The translations under genes and the position numbers were made by a program. A stretch of 64,000 nucleotides of DNA from Cordia subcordata (Eukaryota > Streptophyta > Magnoliopsida > Boraginales > Cordiaceae): NCBI GenBank assembly GCA_028554755.1, contig JAPTOF010000008.1, positions 13,993,001 to 14,057,000 of the forward strand, read 5' to 3'. Shown in pieces: positions 23,001 through 35,066 of the stretch; position 1 is the stretch's first letter, and each line of letters opens with the position of its first letter. The notes under the pieces were generated by a model. That model worked only from the letters and a program-made list of their open reading frames with translations. It was not told the DNA's origin and made no database searches.

Positions 23001-23293
23001 GGTTGTGCCCTGATCCTAGCCATACAATCAGTTTTAATCAATGGCTTTTTTAGAAAATCATTTGGAGCATTGTGCTTAGGCGTACTTGATTTAAAGCATG
23101 CAAAGATGAACAATTTCTTTTTGCCCATCATCTCCAATACTTGTCCTTTTCTTTATAATCCAGTAATTTTTGCATAATGACTACAAAAGTCATGCATGTC
23201 TTGATAACACTCAAATAAAATCCCTTCTTTTGTGACTTCCACTTTATCACTAATCAAAATTTTATCTCTATGTTGTCTACTTGGTGTACTCAT
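20036..23293 (-). pseudogene. FAR1/FRS-type MULE transposase gene, split and decayed
   Basis: On the minus strand the frame starts at 23293 with MSTPSRQHRDKI, then a FAR1-type DNA-binding region (KTDCMARIRAQPRSDG, ELDHNCKVTPFD). The MULE core follows at 22722-22507: SNVFWVNARCGATYQSFSDV and VTFDTTYLTNKYNMPFSPFV. It resumes after a 725-bp insertion at 21677 with NECKKKFRILLHKYFQFSL and NQRNESINSVF. The SWIM zinc finger is visible near 20960 as CICRLF...LCRHAL (C-x-C...C-x-H). Downstream exons at about 20340-20270 and 20175-20036 carry basic KKQK/KRK stretches. Many in-frame stops lie between the FAR1 region and the SWIM domain. The family includes MULE transposases and the light-signalling factors FHY3/FAR1; this copy is non-functional either way. 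Confidence 0.8.
21670..22410. mobile_element. hAT-type non-autonomous element with 8-bp TSD
   Basis: The 725-bp insert (21678-22402) begins TAGGGATGGCAACGGGAC and ends, on the opposite strand, TAGGAATGGCAATGGGAC. It is flanked by the perfect 8-bp repeat TTAGTGAT (21670-21677 and 22403-22410). An 8-bp TSD and ends beginning TAGGG/TAGGA fit the hAT superfamily. The subterminal parts carry GGGTACCCG and CCGGGTTC blocks. It has no coding capacity and interrupts the FRS transposase pseudogene. Confidence 0.8.
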
Positions 23294-23529
23294 TTCATTT
23301 GTTTGTAGAGTTACATTATTTGATTCACCTACATATGCAAAAATAATAATTAAAAAAAGAAATAGTTCATAAATAGTGTAACAAGCAAAAGTTTATTTGA
23401 AGAAGAGTTGGTTGCAATGCTAGTTGAAAGCTGCCTTTAGTTGTCCTTACCATTACTAGAGCAAAAGAATTCAAGTACAAAAAGTAGAATAATTGGAGCT
23501 TTACTTATGGAACTAGTTATGGTGCCTTA

Positions 23530-24078
23530 AATTGGACAAAACCTGCTCTAGAAGTGGTAGAAATATGTAAGCCATGTGTCAAATGGGATTTTGTAGGCCT
23601 TAAATTCATGTATTCAATTGATTGCTGCTCAAGTTGCATGAAATGGCTCCTATAATAATGGAAACTAGATGTAGATACATGCAAAGGCATATGACTATAA
23701 GGGCCATTACAAGAATTAGCACCAAATCCAAGGTTACTATAGGCAAGCGAAAAACAAGTAATCTGATGCTGGTAACTACCACATAAAAGACAAGCATTAA
23801 AAGCATATACAGGAGGTGGGGAAGAGAATACAAGTGAAAACTAGGAAGCATTAGATTTATTCATACTCAATCAATCGTAAGTAAACCTCTTCAAAATTAA
23901 ATTTTTTATTTTTAAAAACTTTCAATTTTTTTGGGTTGTTTGAAATTTTTCAATTTTTTTTCTAGTTTTCAAATAAGAGAAAACATTTAAGATAAAACAA
24001 CACGCAAGCAACTAATCACAAACACAAAAATACACAAAGAACCAATGTTGTGCCTACCTAGCAATGGCCCCCAAAACT
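23530..24078 (-). pseudogene. Ty3/gypsy leader and gag-like fragment
   Basis: Next to the LTR at 24079, the minus strand reads TGGGGGCCATTGCTAGG. This resembles the TGGCGCCGTTGCCGGGG primer site used by Athila/Tat-type Ty3/gypsy elements. About 200 bases further is a stop-free frame (about 23830-23530) containing PPPVYAFNACLLCGSYQHQI and then TC. The spacing CX2CX4HX3C is close to a gag zinc knuckle. The rest of gag-pol is absent; the FRS pseudogene follows. Assignment is tentative. Confidence 0.4.
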
Positions 24079-25726
24079 TGATCATTTGACCAGTTGTGGG
24101 AAAATTAAAGCACAAAATCAACAACCAAGTCTTAACCTGCAAGCGTACAGATTGTTTGTAGTATAACGTGTGCAAATGTGAGGTATCATCTCCATAGGGA
24201 GGCTACTTAGTTTGGTCTCTACATGCTGGAATGCCTAAAACTAAGTACGTGCATGTGTGTCTTCTTGTGATGGAAGGGAGCTTAGGAAATGCAGAAGATA
24301 AACTTAAACTAGCCTAAACTAATGGAGGAACTATGGGTGCCAAGCTAAGGAAGGGACCTAAGGTGATTGTATGTTGCAAATATGTTTGAGCTATGATAGT
24401 GGTTTAGGTCTATCTATGGCTTAATTTTCTCTATTGAGGGCTTTAGTTAATTAACCTTATTATCCTCTAATTGCAAGTACACTCCTATCCCTAAGTGACA
24501 CCTCTTGGAGCTATAGGATTTTGCAAGTCAATATGATTTTTGGGCTTAATTGACTAAGTCCTCTTTGGTGTTGATTAATGTCCAACTTGAGAGATTACCT
24601 ATTAGCACTATTTTAGACTAGAGATTAGACTTCTAGGGCATTAACCAGTGCTAGTAGGTACCCTTGAATATTGTTTCAAACTAGAGGTATGTCCTACAAC
24701 ACTAAGTCATCAATTAAGCATATTAATCAACACACATTAGTTGCAAAGGCTTATGTCATTAGCATGGATTAAGGCTAAGTATTAAAGCACAAAAGAATAC
24801 ATGCATCTTTACTTAGACATTTTAACAAACACATAGATATGCTTGGATCAAAAGCCATTAAACAAGAAAATCAAAGAATGTATTCAACGCCATAAGTATA
24901 CACAAATAATTTATTCCTAACCTTAACCTAATATACAACAACAATCAACCCAGATCTAACTCAATTACAAAGCATATTTACAAGAATAAAAAAAGGAAGA
25001 AGAAACGCCCCTTCAAACGTTTGCTGAAATCCAAAGTAAATCTCTTCAATCCCTTGTTACAAGCTTCAATCCTTACTTGGTTTGGATGGGGATTGATGTT
25101 TTTGAGTGTTGGTGAAGTGGGGAAAAGGGTCATGGTTTATACATTTTTCATTTCTAAAGTTCCTCGGGTTTATACATTTTTCATTTCTAAAGTTCGTCTC
25201 TTTTTAAGCTAAAAAAGACATTAAATAGGCATTTCGTGTGACTACCGATTGACTAGATCGATTGACCAGTACTAGGAATTTCTTGGCCAGCTAGAAAAAG
25301 TTACATTTTGGAAGAGGAGACTGAGAGAAGGGGTCAAAATGCTACTGTAGTTCTTCTAGGCTGGTTCCTTTTTTCTTATAGCATTTCGACTCTTTTTCAC
25401 TTTGTTTCGCTCCGATGCTTCTCTTTGGCCTTGTACATCTTTAACATCTTCAAATCTTGATCCGGTACACATGTTCTCTCCCATATTCTTTATTGAATTG
25501 ATTCCATAAGCTCAAGCATCTTCAATTGTTTCCTCGACTTAACTCAAAATCCACCTAAGTCATGCAATAATGCATTTAGTGTAGTATTTATGCAATTATT
25601 CACATTATATACCACTATTGACAAATATGCATAAACTCTAAATTAAATGCACACAAATAAGCTCTAAAACACCCTAAGAAGTGTATGCAAACACGATGAA
25701 AAAACATATACAAATCACACACATCA
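24079..25726 (-). mobile_element. Ty3/gypsy-type LTR, about 1.65 kb (copy 1)
   Basis: On the minus strand it starts TGATGTGTGTGATTTG (25726) and ends near TGATCA (24079), next to the primer-site-like sequence. It shares phrases such as ATCTCCATAGGGAGGCTAC and ATTTTAACAAACACATAGA with the copy starting at 43494, and the overall order with the copy at 26744. Two 27-base direct repeats (TTTATACATTTTTCATTTC...) lie at 25137 and 25169. The reading frame at 25021-25212 spans these and is not a gene. Confidence 0.5.
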
Positions 25727-26555
25727 AATACATCTGGTATATTGCAGTTTGAAGCATTCAAATTGACACAAAAATAAAAACGTTGAAATTTACTTTCACC
25801 ACTCTAAATTGTTGTCCCATTGTGAAATGTTTTTAAGAATCATCATTACATGTGTTTGCTTAATAACACGTGTTTACTTAATTGAAGTTCTAACATTTAC
25901 ACCAATTGATGCTTTATATAAAGAAAAAGTAAAAGATCGGCATACATGACCAACAACATACATGGCGAGCGGTACTTAAATGAAATACTTGAATTAAATG
26001 AAAGATTTCTACTTGACATGCAAAATTTGCACCCAACTTGTTTAGAAATTTTGTTAGAAGAGCTAGAATTCTCAAAGAAGTTCTTTTATGAAATAATTAA
26101 TACTTATTATTAAATATAAATTTTCATTGAAGGTTAACACCAAAAAAAATTTTTGAAGAGATATTGAGCATTATGCCAACTCTTAAAGAAACACTCAAAA
26201 TACTAACCAATATCATTAAAAGTAGAGGAACATGGATCTAGATTTTTGTGAAGCTGTTTGATGCACCAATATCAACAAGGTCTTTCATTCTTTATGGCTA
26301 TCAACGTAACTCACCAACAAGAAAACGAAAAGTCTAAAAAAAGAAAAAAGACGTGTAATATGGATGAGCAAAAAAAGAAAGAAAAGAAAAGAGGAAACCT
26401 TAAATTAAGGGAAGTTAAAAATTAAATAAAGAAAAAAGGGAAAAAAAGGAAATTAAGAAAAAAGAAAGAAAGAAAATAAAGAAGAGTGAGAAAAAACTTA
26501 AACGGAAAAAGATTGGAAAAAAAAAAGTCTTAGTGGGCATTTCAAATAAGCACAT
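25727..26555. other. Intergenic, A-rich in its right half
   Basis: From about 26330 to 26540 the plus strand is made largely of A and G (GAAAAAAGAAAG-type purine tract). Nothing coding is seen. Confidence 0.5.
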
Positions 26556-28905
26556 CATGTAGGAGGTGAAAATAAGGTGATGTTGAACATTACTCTTTGT
26601 CTAATTATATGATTAGTTCTTTGTGTTTTAAAACTTACCATATTAACTTATGTGCTTTTCAAAAGATGTCATATAATCTCTTACCTTGACATTTTTTGTT
26701 CAAATTAACTTATTGTGTATCATAAGTCTCTCTTTTTGCATCTTGATATCGTTTTAGGAACACAAGCCCTAAAGATCCACAAGTGCACGGATCAGTGCAG
26801 TGTAGTATGTGCAAGAATGGGTGTTAAACCACAGTGAGGCTAACCGTAGAAAGGATTCTATATGTGTGTGTTAAAAGGTGCCTAAAAGAAACCTAAACTA
26901 ACCATATTTTTGGGGTTTTTTTGGGATATAGCGGGAGCTCAAACAATAGGAAATGAAAGTACACTAAGGGGAAATAGGAATGGCAAAAAGAAAAAAAAGG
27001 AAATAAACTAACCTAGAGGGAGTGACAATTGGAATGAGCTAGGGTGAGTTTCATTTGCTAATAGGTGATTCTAGACTCAAATGCTACGGGATTATGAGGG
27101 ATGGCTTAACTATGGTGTTTGGTCTTAGCTAGGTTATTAACTACTGTCCTAATTTCTCCCTAAGACTTGGTATGGGTTCCCTAGGCATGCACTCCTAGGG
27201 TCACGGCATGGTCCTTATGACCTAGGGCCTTAGGATTGGCTAACTAGCTTTCTAGGTGATCTAGAACGAACCTACCCTGGTACTTAAACCATTGGTTGGG
27301 TTTAAAGCCAAGATCTAGTGTTGCTAAGGATGACTAAACCTACCTGGAAATCTATTAGCCAAAGGAGACTCGATCTAGGATAGTTCTAAGTTAAACATCA
27401 TTGTTCTAGGGTCACTATAGCGGGATTTGACCTATTAGTGCATTCATATATGTTCCAAGCTATGGTGTTCGCGAATAAAAGGGATTTATTTGACTACCAA
27501 AAATCATCATGCTTGGATTACACCATTAAAAGCAATTGGGAACCAAACATGTCTGCATTATTGAGGTCATACTCACTATTAGGCACGCTATCATACACAT
27601 AGACATGAATAAAAGCAATATTCACTTCATAAAATCCACACATAAACACATAGACATGATTGTAGAATAAATTAGAAGTGTTTAGTAGCAAATAAACTTC
27701 AATTTATACATATGCTACTTACATAGGCATATTATCAAATACCTTGACATGTATTGAATAATAGCCATTACAACAAGAAAAACAAAGCATATGTATATAT
27801 TAAGCCATCAAATCCCGTAACATAAGAGTATATAATCAACCTATTACACAAGCTAAATCACCCTAAAAAAGTCTACTCAATTATAATATAAAATAGGATG
27901 AAAGAAGAATAAGGAAACTCCTCTTCCATCCTAGCAATTTTTGTACAATCCTTGAGTAAATCCTCACTCCAAAGTTGTTAAATTCCTCCAAATAAGTTTG
28001 AATCCAAGTGGGAAGTATGTGAAAAGGCGTATGTGTGAGGTGAGTGACTTAGGATTTTATGTGTGTGAAAATTGGGTGTAAAGTGTGTGTGAATTGATGA
28101 TTCGTAAATGCTGAAAATTAGGCCCTATTTATAGCCATCTGTGAACTACCGGTGGACCGGCTCTGGGAGGTAGTCGATCAGTTCTACTGGGTGCTCTTTG
28201 GAGTCATCGGTCAACTGCGTCTTGAGGGGGAGGTGATCGGCATGATGACCGATCGACTTAGCCGGTCAACCGGTATTACCTCTAGGTAGACTAGTTGCTT
28301 CCAAAGCCTTCAATCTTCTTCGTTCTTTGCTTCCGGCCTCTCCTCCATGACCCGTACACATTCTATCTTCATCACCCATTGTCTTGCAAACTCGGCATCA
28401 TCCCAAGACTCACCTAAATCATCAAAACTTAGCAATTAGTGTAACATTTATCTATCAAACTCAACAATGTACAATTATCTTCACTTAAGCATATCTTTAG
28501 CATAAGTACTACACCAATGCTACAACATAAGCACATAACACCTCAAAATCATAAGAAAAATACAATGCAAACACACAAAAAATTGAAGCATATCATATCT
28601 ATGACTTTAATTTTTCAAAAATTCCCTTATTCTTAGTTAACGGTGATTAGATAATAACAAAAAAGAGATGATTGTTTCATCTTTTAAAAAGCATAATGGT
28701 GTAATATAATAAGATTTAAAAAAATAAGGAGGTAATTAGGTAACTAGACAAACCACAGTGGGGTAATTAGCTAATTTGATAAATCATAGAAGGTAACATG
28801 TCACCTTTTGAAAAGCACAAATGGAGTAATGTAGTAAATTTTGAAATACAGGTAGGTGGGCAACTAATTAGACAAACTTTAAGGGTGTAATGTACATTTT
28901 ATTTC
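26556..28905. mobile_element. Foldback MITE arms split by a solo LTR
   Basis: The left arm (about 26565-26740) contains GGTGATGTTGAACATTAC and TTGTCTAATTA. The right arm (about 28640-28905), read on the minus strand, gives AAATAAAATGTACATTACAC and TTTGTCTAATTAG. The arms carry related phrases in opposite orientation and enclose the LTR at 26744-28595. TSD and exact ends were not resolved. Confidence 0.45.
26744..28595 (-). mobile_element. Solo Ty3/gypsy-type LTR with 5-bp TSD (copy 2)
   Basis: 1852 bp bounded by TGATATCG and GCATATCA (TG...CA with TGATAT/ATATCA mirror ends). Flanks are CATCT (26739-26743) and TATCT (28596-28600), a 5-bp duplication with one change. The start AAGTGCACGGATC...GTGAGGCTA and the order of motifs match the LTR-like copies at 24079 and 43494. 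No internal domain or second LTR is present, so it is a solo LTR left by recombination between two LTRs. Confidence 0.65.
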
Positions 28906-28910
28906 TATGT

Positions 28911-29340
28911 GAGTGGATGGGGATCTTGCAATCTCAAGTTGTTGTAATCTGTTAGACAAACTAAAAGACAAAAATACTTATATTAGCAAGAAGAAAATTA
29001 ATTTTTTCTATTGTTTCCTTCTTTTTAATACATATATTTGGTCAACACACACAATCAATACTGCACATATACATTACATACACTTTATGCATACACTACA
29101 CATATTGTGCATGTGTCATACTCTACATATATTAAATATATGTACATTGTACATACCACATGCACATTTGACACACTTTTTATACATACTACACATATTG
29201 GACAATATTACACATACTTCACATATCACACATGCACATTACACTTACATATATAACACATAGCACTCACATTACACTTACATTGCACAAACTACACACT
29301 TTGCAAACACATCACATACTGAAATGGATCAAAATATTCC
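28911..29340. repeat. ACACAT/TATACA low-complexity tract, left part
   Basis: From about 29040 to 29310 the sequence is built from ACACAT, TACATAT, TGCACAT and CATTACA hexamer-like units. Overlapping open frames rich in His, Thr and Tyr are artefacts of the repeat. Confidence 0.8.
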
Positions 29341-29350
29341 ATTAATAAGG

Positions 29351-30065
29351 TGACACCACGTGTAAAATGGGAATGATTTCTTCTTCATGGTCGAATCAAG
29401 GTGGTATTGGCTTCATGCCATATTTGTTTGCACTCTTCCAATGGCTGAACCCTATGCGTAAGCCTTCGGCCTTTTCAATTATGATGTGTATTTTCTTGCT
29501 GAAGCAAGTAAAGCATCCTATTGCGAACTTTCAAGCTAATCTAAGACACAGTCGAAGCCATATGTTGTAGCTTCGTATGCCACTTCATCCCCTCAACCTA
29601 ATGACTGAAGCTGTGGGGTGTGACTTCGGCCATTCAAGGAAGCTTAGCGATGACATCACATTTCCCCATATAGAAGGAGGACAAACCTAGCGATAAAAAG
29701 TCAAAGCAATTAAGGTAGCACGGAAGAGGTAAGACTTGTAAGTGATGTCAAAACACCTATAAATACCCCCTTATATCATGAAGAAGGGGACTTTTTTCGC
29801 TCAACTCATTTAGAATATTTTGCTACAAATTCTCTCAACACCTTGAACATTAACTAACTTAAGCATCAGATGTGAAACAGGGGAAAACCTTGCTCCTCTT
29901 CTTTGTAGGTCAAAGCGACATACACCTTCTTCAGAGGACAAAGCACCATAGACGCTCTTTGGAGGTTGTTGCAACATTAAAACTCTTTGGAGATCTAAAA
30001 TAATCACCATTGCTTATATGACGGAGAGCATTACCATTTCTTTGGAGTTTTTAAGGAGTTTGACA
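29351..30065 (+). mobile_element. Probable solo LTR inside the ACACAT tract
   Basis: A 715-bp non-repetitive block starts TGACACCACGTG and ends GGAGTTTGACA (TG...CA). It contains a TATA box (CTATAAATACCCCC near 29757-29770) followed by leader-like DNA, as expected of an LTR promoter. It separates two stretches of the same low-complexity repeat. A clear 5-bp TSD was not found, so the borders are provisional. Confidence 0.45.
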
Positions 30066-30535
30066 AATTTATTAATGTGGAAGAGATCAATTTCCCTACC
30101 ACATTGCATACACTACAAACACATATCCCATACCTCGCATTCACTCTTTTACATATTCTTTTGGTAATTAATAAAATCCATGAGGAGAAATCCCTCACTT
30201 TTGACCAAAAAACAAAAGAAAAAAAAAGTATTGCACGCTTATATTATGCGTACTACACATACACATAACACATACCTCATAAATACTACACAATTATACT
30301 TCTATACATGGCACATATGTACAATACACATTGTACACACTATATACACATTGTACATATATATTACACACATTGAACATATATTTCACACATATTATAT
30401 ATATTACACTTACATACATTTGTACATACTAGACTCGCAACACTCACATTACACACTATTTGCACATTACATATACTCTATACACTACATATATTACATA
30501 TATTATACATATTACACACACTACATACAAAAAAG
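30066..30535. repeat. ACACAT/TATACA low-complexity tract, right part
   Basis: From about 30240 to 30530 it has the same hexamer-like composition as 29040-29310 (ACACATTGTACA, TATATTACACA). The His/Tyr/Thr-rich frames here are not genes. Confidence 0.8.
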
Positions 30536-31601
30536 TTGATATCTTTATCTTTTTAACTTAGGGTATTTTGAAAAATGGCTCAAGATTCCCAAGAATATTG
30601 AATTTATACCAAATGTAACAAATAAATATTTCTAAAAGTTATCCCAAATTTTTCCAAGAATATTTTTAGTACACTAAATCGTTTTAATAATATTCTCACG
30701 AATAAAAGACATTGTGTGAACTAAACGCTCCGAAAAGAATTCTGCCTTACTTCCCATATTCTTTCTACCTGTATGGTTTTCTCTTTGTGCTTTTTTTTTT
30801 AATATCTTTTTCCCTATAGGAGAAATGAGAAGGGAGAGTTAAAGTCGCCCGTTTCTTAGATGATATCTTTGTCAAAATCTTCCTTTTGCGTTCATATTTG
30901 TGAATATGCTCTCACCGAGGGAAGAAACACCTAATCTTGTGACCTTGTTTTTCTACAAATTAGGATTCATTTAGATTGGCTTCCTTTTCCAAAAAAAAAA
31001 AAAATTTATTCTCTTAATGTTTTTTTTCAAAAAAAAAAATTTCTCTTATTTTATTTTATTTTTTTTGCAACTAGTATTTGGATAGTTTTGCAAGAAGAGC
31101 TAAAATTCTTAAGAAGCTCAATTTCAAAAGCCTAAATTTCAAATTGTTTTTTAGAAAGCGTTTCAAAAAAGTTATATAAAAAAATATTTCTTATCAAAAG
31201 TCCAACACATGAGCCGTTATACCTAAAGTTAAATACAAGATTATAAATCATACTAGAATATCTTTTGGTTTTCCTCCTCCTCCTCTCTATTTCGGTCGAA
31301 GAAAGATTCCACTATAACTGTCCAAAGGTATACTATTCTACCCATATTAATGGGAATAGAGATAACAGGGAGTCAACTAATACATTTAACATAACTTATA
31401 ACTAAAATTATAACGGTTATCCAATAGGGTTTAAAAATAAGGAACTAAAATTCTCTCGAATTACCTATTGTTTATCTCTTATTAAAACAAAATGCTAACA
31501 ATAACATCGTTATCCATTATTAGTCTTATTACGTATCACGTATTCGTCAATTTTGAATTTAAAGCATACTTGCTATTATCCTTAGACGAGAAGTCTAGTG
31601 C
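30536..31601. other. AT-rich intergenic DNA
   Basis: No gene or element end was identified. Homopolymer A and T tracts lie near 30990-31060. Confidence 0.4.
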
Positions 31602-31606
31602 AAGAA

Positions 31607-32020
31607 TATAAGGTGTGACTTGTATTTTGAGTGTGCGCTTTAGAAATATGGGCTTAGAGTTTAAGGCTTGCTTTATTTCTTGTCCTATCATATTTTTAGT
31701 CTTAGTCTTATCATACGTGTAATATTACCATATTCGTAGTATTGCCATGCTTGTTTTTTCTTGTATTGTATAAACGAGAGCTTTGCCTATTCTATTAGAG
31801 TGAAACAAACAAATATGATAGAGAGCGAGTGACCTTGAGGGTAAGGAAAGCGTGAGGGGCAAGGGCCCAAGGGCCAGAACCCTCTTTTCGTATATTGTAT
31901 TCGTTCTTATCATAGACGTAAGTCGAAAACTGAATCACGTTGAGATATTGTATCCATCGTATTTACCTCTTTCGCTATTTTGTTCTGTCTTCGTTCTATC
32001 TTCGTTTAGAATTCCCAACA
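31607..32020 (+). repeat. Element 1, 5' LTR
   Basis: 414 bp; partner of 34659-35066. Carries a TATA-like TTGTATAAACGAG near 31763. The apparent frames across it are incidental. Confidence 0.85.
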
Positions 32021-34658
32021 AACCGGTAAGCCCGGTTTGGAGAACTGGGCACTTGGATGGGTGAAAACACACAGGATTTTTTCTTCGTTTCGAGATTCCG
32101 CTGCCGTGACGAAAAACGAAAATCTTGGACACGAAATTTGACATGGAAAATGAAAAATGCAGGTGCTGCATGATGCTCATGTCATCATCACCAAAAGTTT
32201 GCAGGAGTTGCCGCTTTGTAGTCATCGTTGCTGATGGAAGCCGTTGAAGTTGATCGTGTGTCTGAGACCACGATTGGAGCTCGTGCAAGGCGGCAGAAGG
32301 TTCCTCGCGATGAGAGGAAGCCGACTGTGGTGCCTGGGGCATAGAGGCTGACGTGGACGCCAGTAAGAAGCTTCAAGGCTGCCCATGGCCATTAATGGTA
32401 GATGGGTCTAGACGACCTTAGAGCTCGCGTGAAAGGTACCATCGTGTTCCTCGCTAAGAGAGGAAGCTAATGTAACCAACGATGCAGAGTTTGATTGTCA
32501 GAATTAACATCAGTAGGAACTTCAAGTCGACGGCCATGGTGATGTCGGCAATGGTGATTGGAGCTTTCGTGAGGGATGTGAGCTATTCCAGGAGAACGGC
32601 GTCGGCATGCGGAGCACAATGATGGTTGCGGCATGGTGTTTGGTGCACAGTGGTGTTGCCGAAGTTGCATGGAAGTTGGCAGCGCTGGATTGTGGCCGTG
32701 GACGGTGATGGCGCAACGTGGGGTAGATCGGAGGGCGTCAGGTGGTCTTCGGTGGTTAGAGATTGCATTGGTGGTGGCGGATCGGTGGCATGACGGCCGA
32801 ATCGTTGGCCATGGCATTGAGTCTCGTCACAGGTCGTGATGGGTTTTTTGCTCTGCTGGATTGTGCATTTGGATTGAAGAAGATTGGGGCTACTCCGGTG
32901 CTCTACGGTGCATGGGTATTTTGGAGTGCTCACGTATTTAGGTTGTTAGATTATAGTAAGGTGTGATCTGGTGAAGATATGATCGCGTGGTCCAAGTACA
33001 TTGTCTTATAGTGAGTGAACATATTTGAACCATTGACCTGATTGACGGGCGGAGGATGTAATCATGTGCCCTGCAAGTGTGCCTGGACGATGAGCTTTGT
33101 TTGATTAGAATTTGATTGCATTGACCAAGGCCTAACTGAACCCGAATTTGAGTTGACCAGGACCGTACCCAATGTTTTTGGATGTCAGAATTCGACTCCG
33201 AAGTGCTTGATTTTAGGATTTTGTTGACTTTGACCACAAATTTGGCTTTGACAGGGTGTTGAACAGAGTTGGCCAGGGGTTCCCAAAGGTTTTTCGACGT
33301 GCTAAGTTTGATTTTGTAGTCTATTTGGCCAAATACCAAGTGATTATGTGTGTTTTGGAGTGAATGATATGGTTTTGACCTTTGGAGAGGTACAAACATA
33401 GAGAGATTGATGAATGGACGTTTATGTGGTCTTCTTGGACGAGTACGATCACATATGTGGCAATGGTATCGAGGAAAAGTATGAAGACACCACAATGTTG
33501 TGGTAGTATGGCCCACGTGTGAGAGAAGGACTGACTGCGAGGAACTAGTGGGTGCTGCGTTGTGGAAAAGACAAGGAGGCTTATGTGTGGTGAGTGTGTG
33601 TCTTGGCAAGCAAATTGAGGCCTAATTCAGTGAACCGGTCATGTGAGTTTCTTCTGAAGATAGTAATCACTTGGATCCAACATGTTGTCAAGTGGAAAGC
33701 GGCGTGCTTCTTGAGGAGAGCACATGTTGAAAGCTTTGTGGAAAGAGTTTAGGCAGAACTTTTTAAGAGAAAGTTGATGGTTTCTCTGTATTTCCATGAG
33801 TCAAAGATTTGAGACTTAGGTGCTACTAGATGATTCGATTTCCATTCATAACTTATGCTGGTACTTCTCAATAGTGGTTGTCTTGCAGATGTGTTGCTCT
33901 ACTCACTTAGAGGATGGCAACCTGGAGGCGAAGAACAATGTGCATAGAGGACGAGGTTTTTTGTTGTAGTGTTCAGAGAACAAGACTCCACAATTTTCAA
34001 TAGAGACATGTGAGATCACAAAAGGATTGAGAAGCAGTAGCTGAGTATGGATTTTGGAATAGAGGAACAAGTGGAGCTGAGTGGCTCAAGTGTTCCGTGA
34101 AGTAACAAGTGGAGCAGTCTATGTGACTTGACAATTAGAGATTTATGGTGAGGTGTATCTTAGAACTGGTTTGAACTACGGTGCTATAGAGTAGGTAAAG
34201 CTTGTTGCAAAAGGTCTAAGATTACTCTAAGAGATGGCTAGAGATCCTTTGGAGGTTGATGTGGTGTCTTGGAGGGATATGTATGCATAGCCGAGGCTCT
34301 CATGGTGAGACTAGAATTCTAGTGAGATTCAATAAGTTGGTACTACAAGTGAAGATGGTGATCTTCATGTACACAAATCTGAGGAAGAGATGGATCGATG
34401 AAAGCATTACCTATTAAGGATACTATAGGCATTCAGAGAAGATCCTTGATCGTTGTGGAGCATTGTAGATGTTGGTTTGATCTTGAAGTGATCGCAAGAA
34501 ACCAAGGAGATAATGCCAAGACAAGTTCTAGCAAGTGGTTAGGGACTTGGGAGCTATAGGCAACATATGACAGCTAATCTATATGAAGCAAATGGCAGCT
34601 AGAGTAAAAGGTGTTCAAGGTTGCTAATAAGGAGTGAATATAGTCTAAGGTGGAGATT

Positions 34659-35066
34659 TGTAAGCTGTGGCCCGTATTCTTAGTGCGCTCTTTAGGAATA
34701 TAAGCCTTAGAGTTTAAGACCTGCCTTATTTCTTGTCCTACCATATTTCTAGTTTGATTGTATGTGTAGTATTGCCATATTTGTAGTACTGCAATATTTG
34801 TTGTTCCTTGTATTCTATAAATAGAGGCTTTGCCTATTGTATTAGAGTGAGATAAAGAGACTGAGAGGTAAGATAGAGAATGATTGACCTTGAGGGTGAG
34901 GAAAGCGTGAGGGATGTGTATTATATTCGTTCTTATCATAGCGGAATTCTTGTCTACCCGTGGACGTAGGCAGAAAGCCGAACCATGTTAAAATATTGTG
35001 CCCATCATGTTTATATCTTTCTCTATTTTATTTTATCTTCATTTCGAACACCCAGAATTTCCAACA
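34659..35066 (+). repeat. Element 1, 3' LTR
   Basis: 408 bp starting TGTAAGCTGTGGCCCG and ending TCCAACA, with a TATA box (TTCTATAAATAGAGG) near 34813-34827. Confidence 0.88.

Noticed and set aside
29038..30539. Overlapping His/Tyr/Thr-rich open frames of 72-119 codons
   Set aside because: They arise from ACACAT/TATACA low-complexity DNA, are open in several frames at once and show no domain.
32188..33609. Minus-strand frames of 116-223 codons inside element 1
   Set aside because: They are antisense to the GC-richer leader/interior of a non-coding LTR element, rich in Pro/His/Arg/Thr with no family motif, and overlap in several frames.
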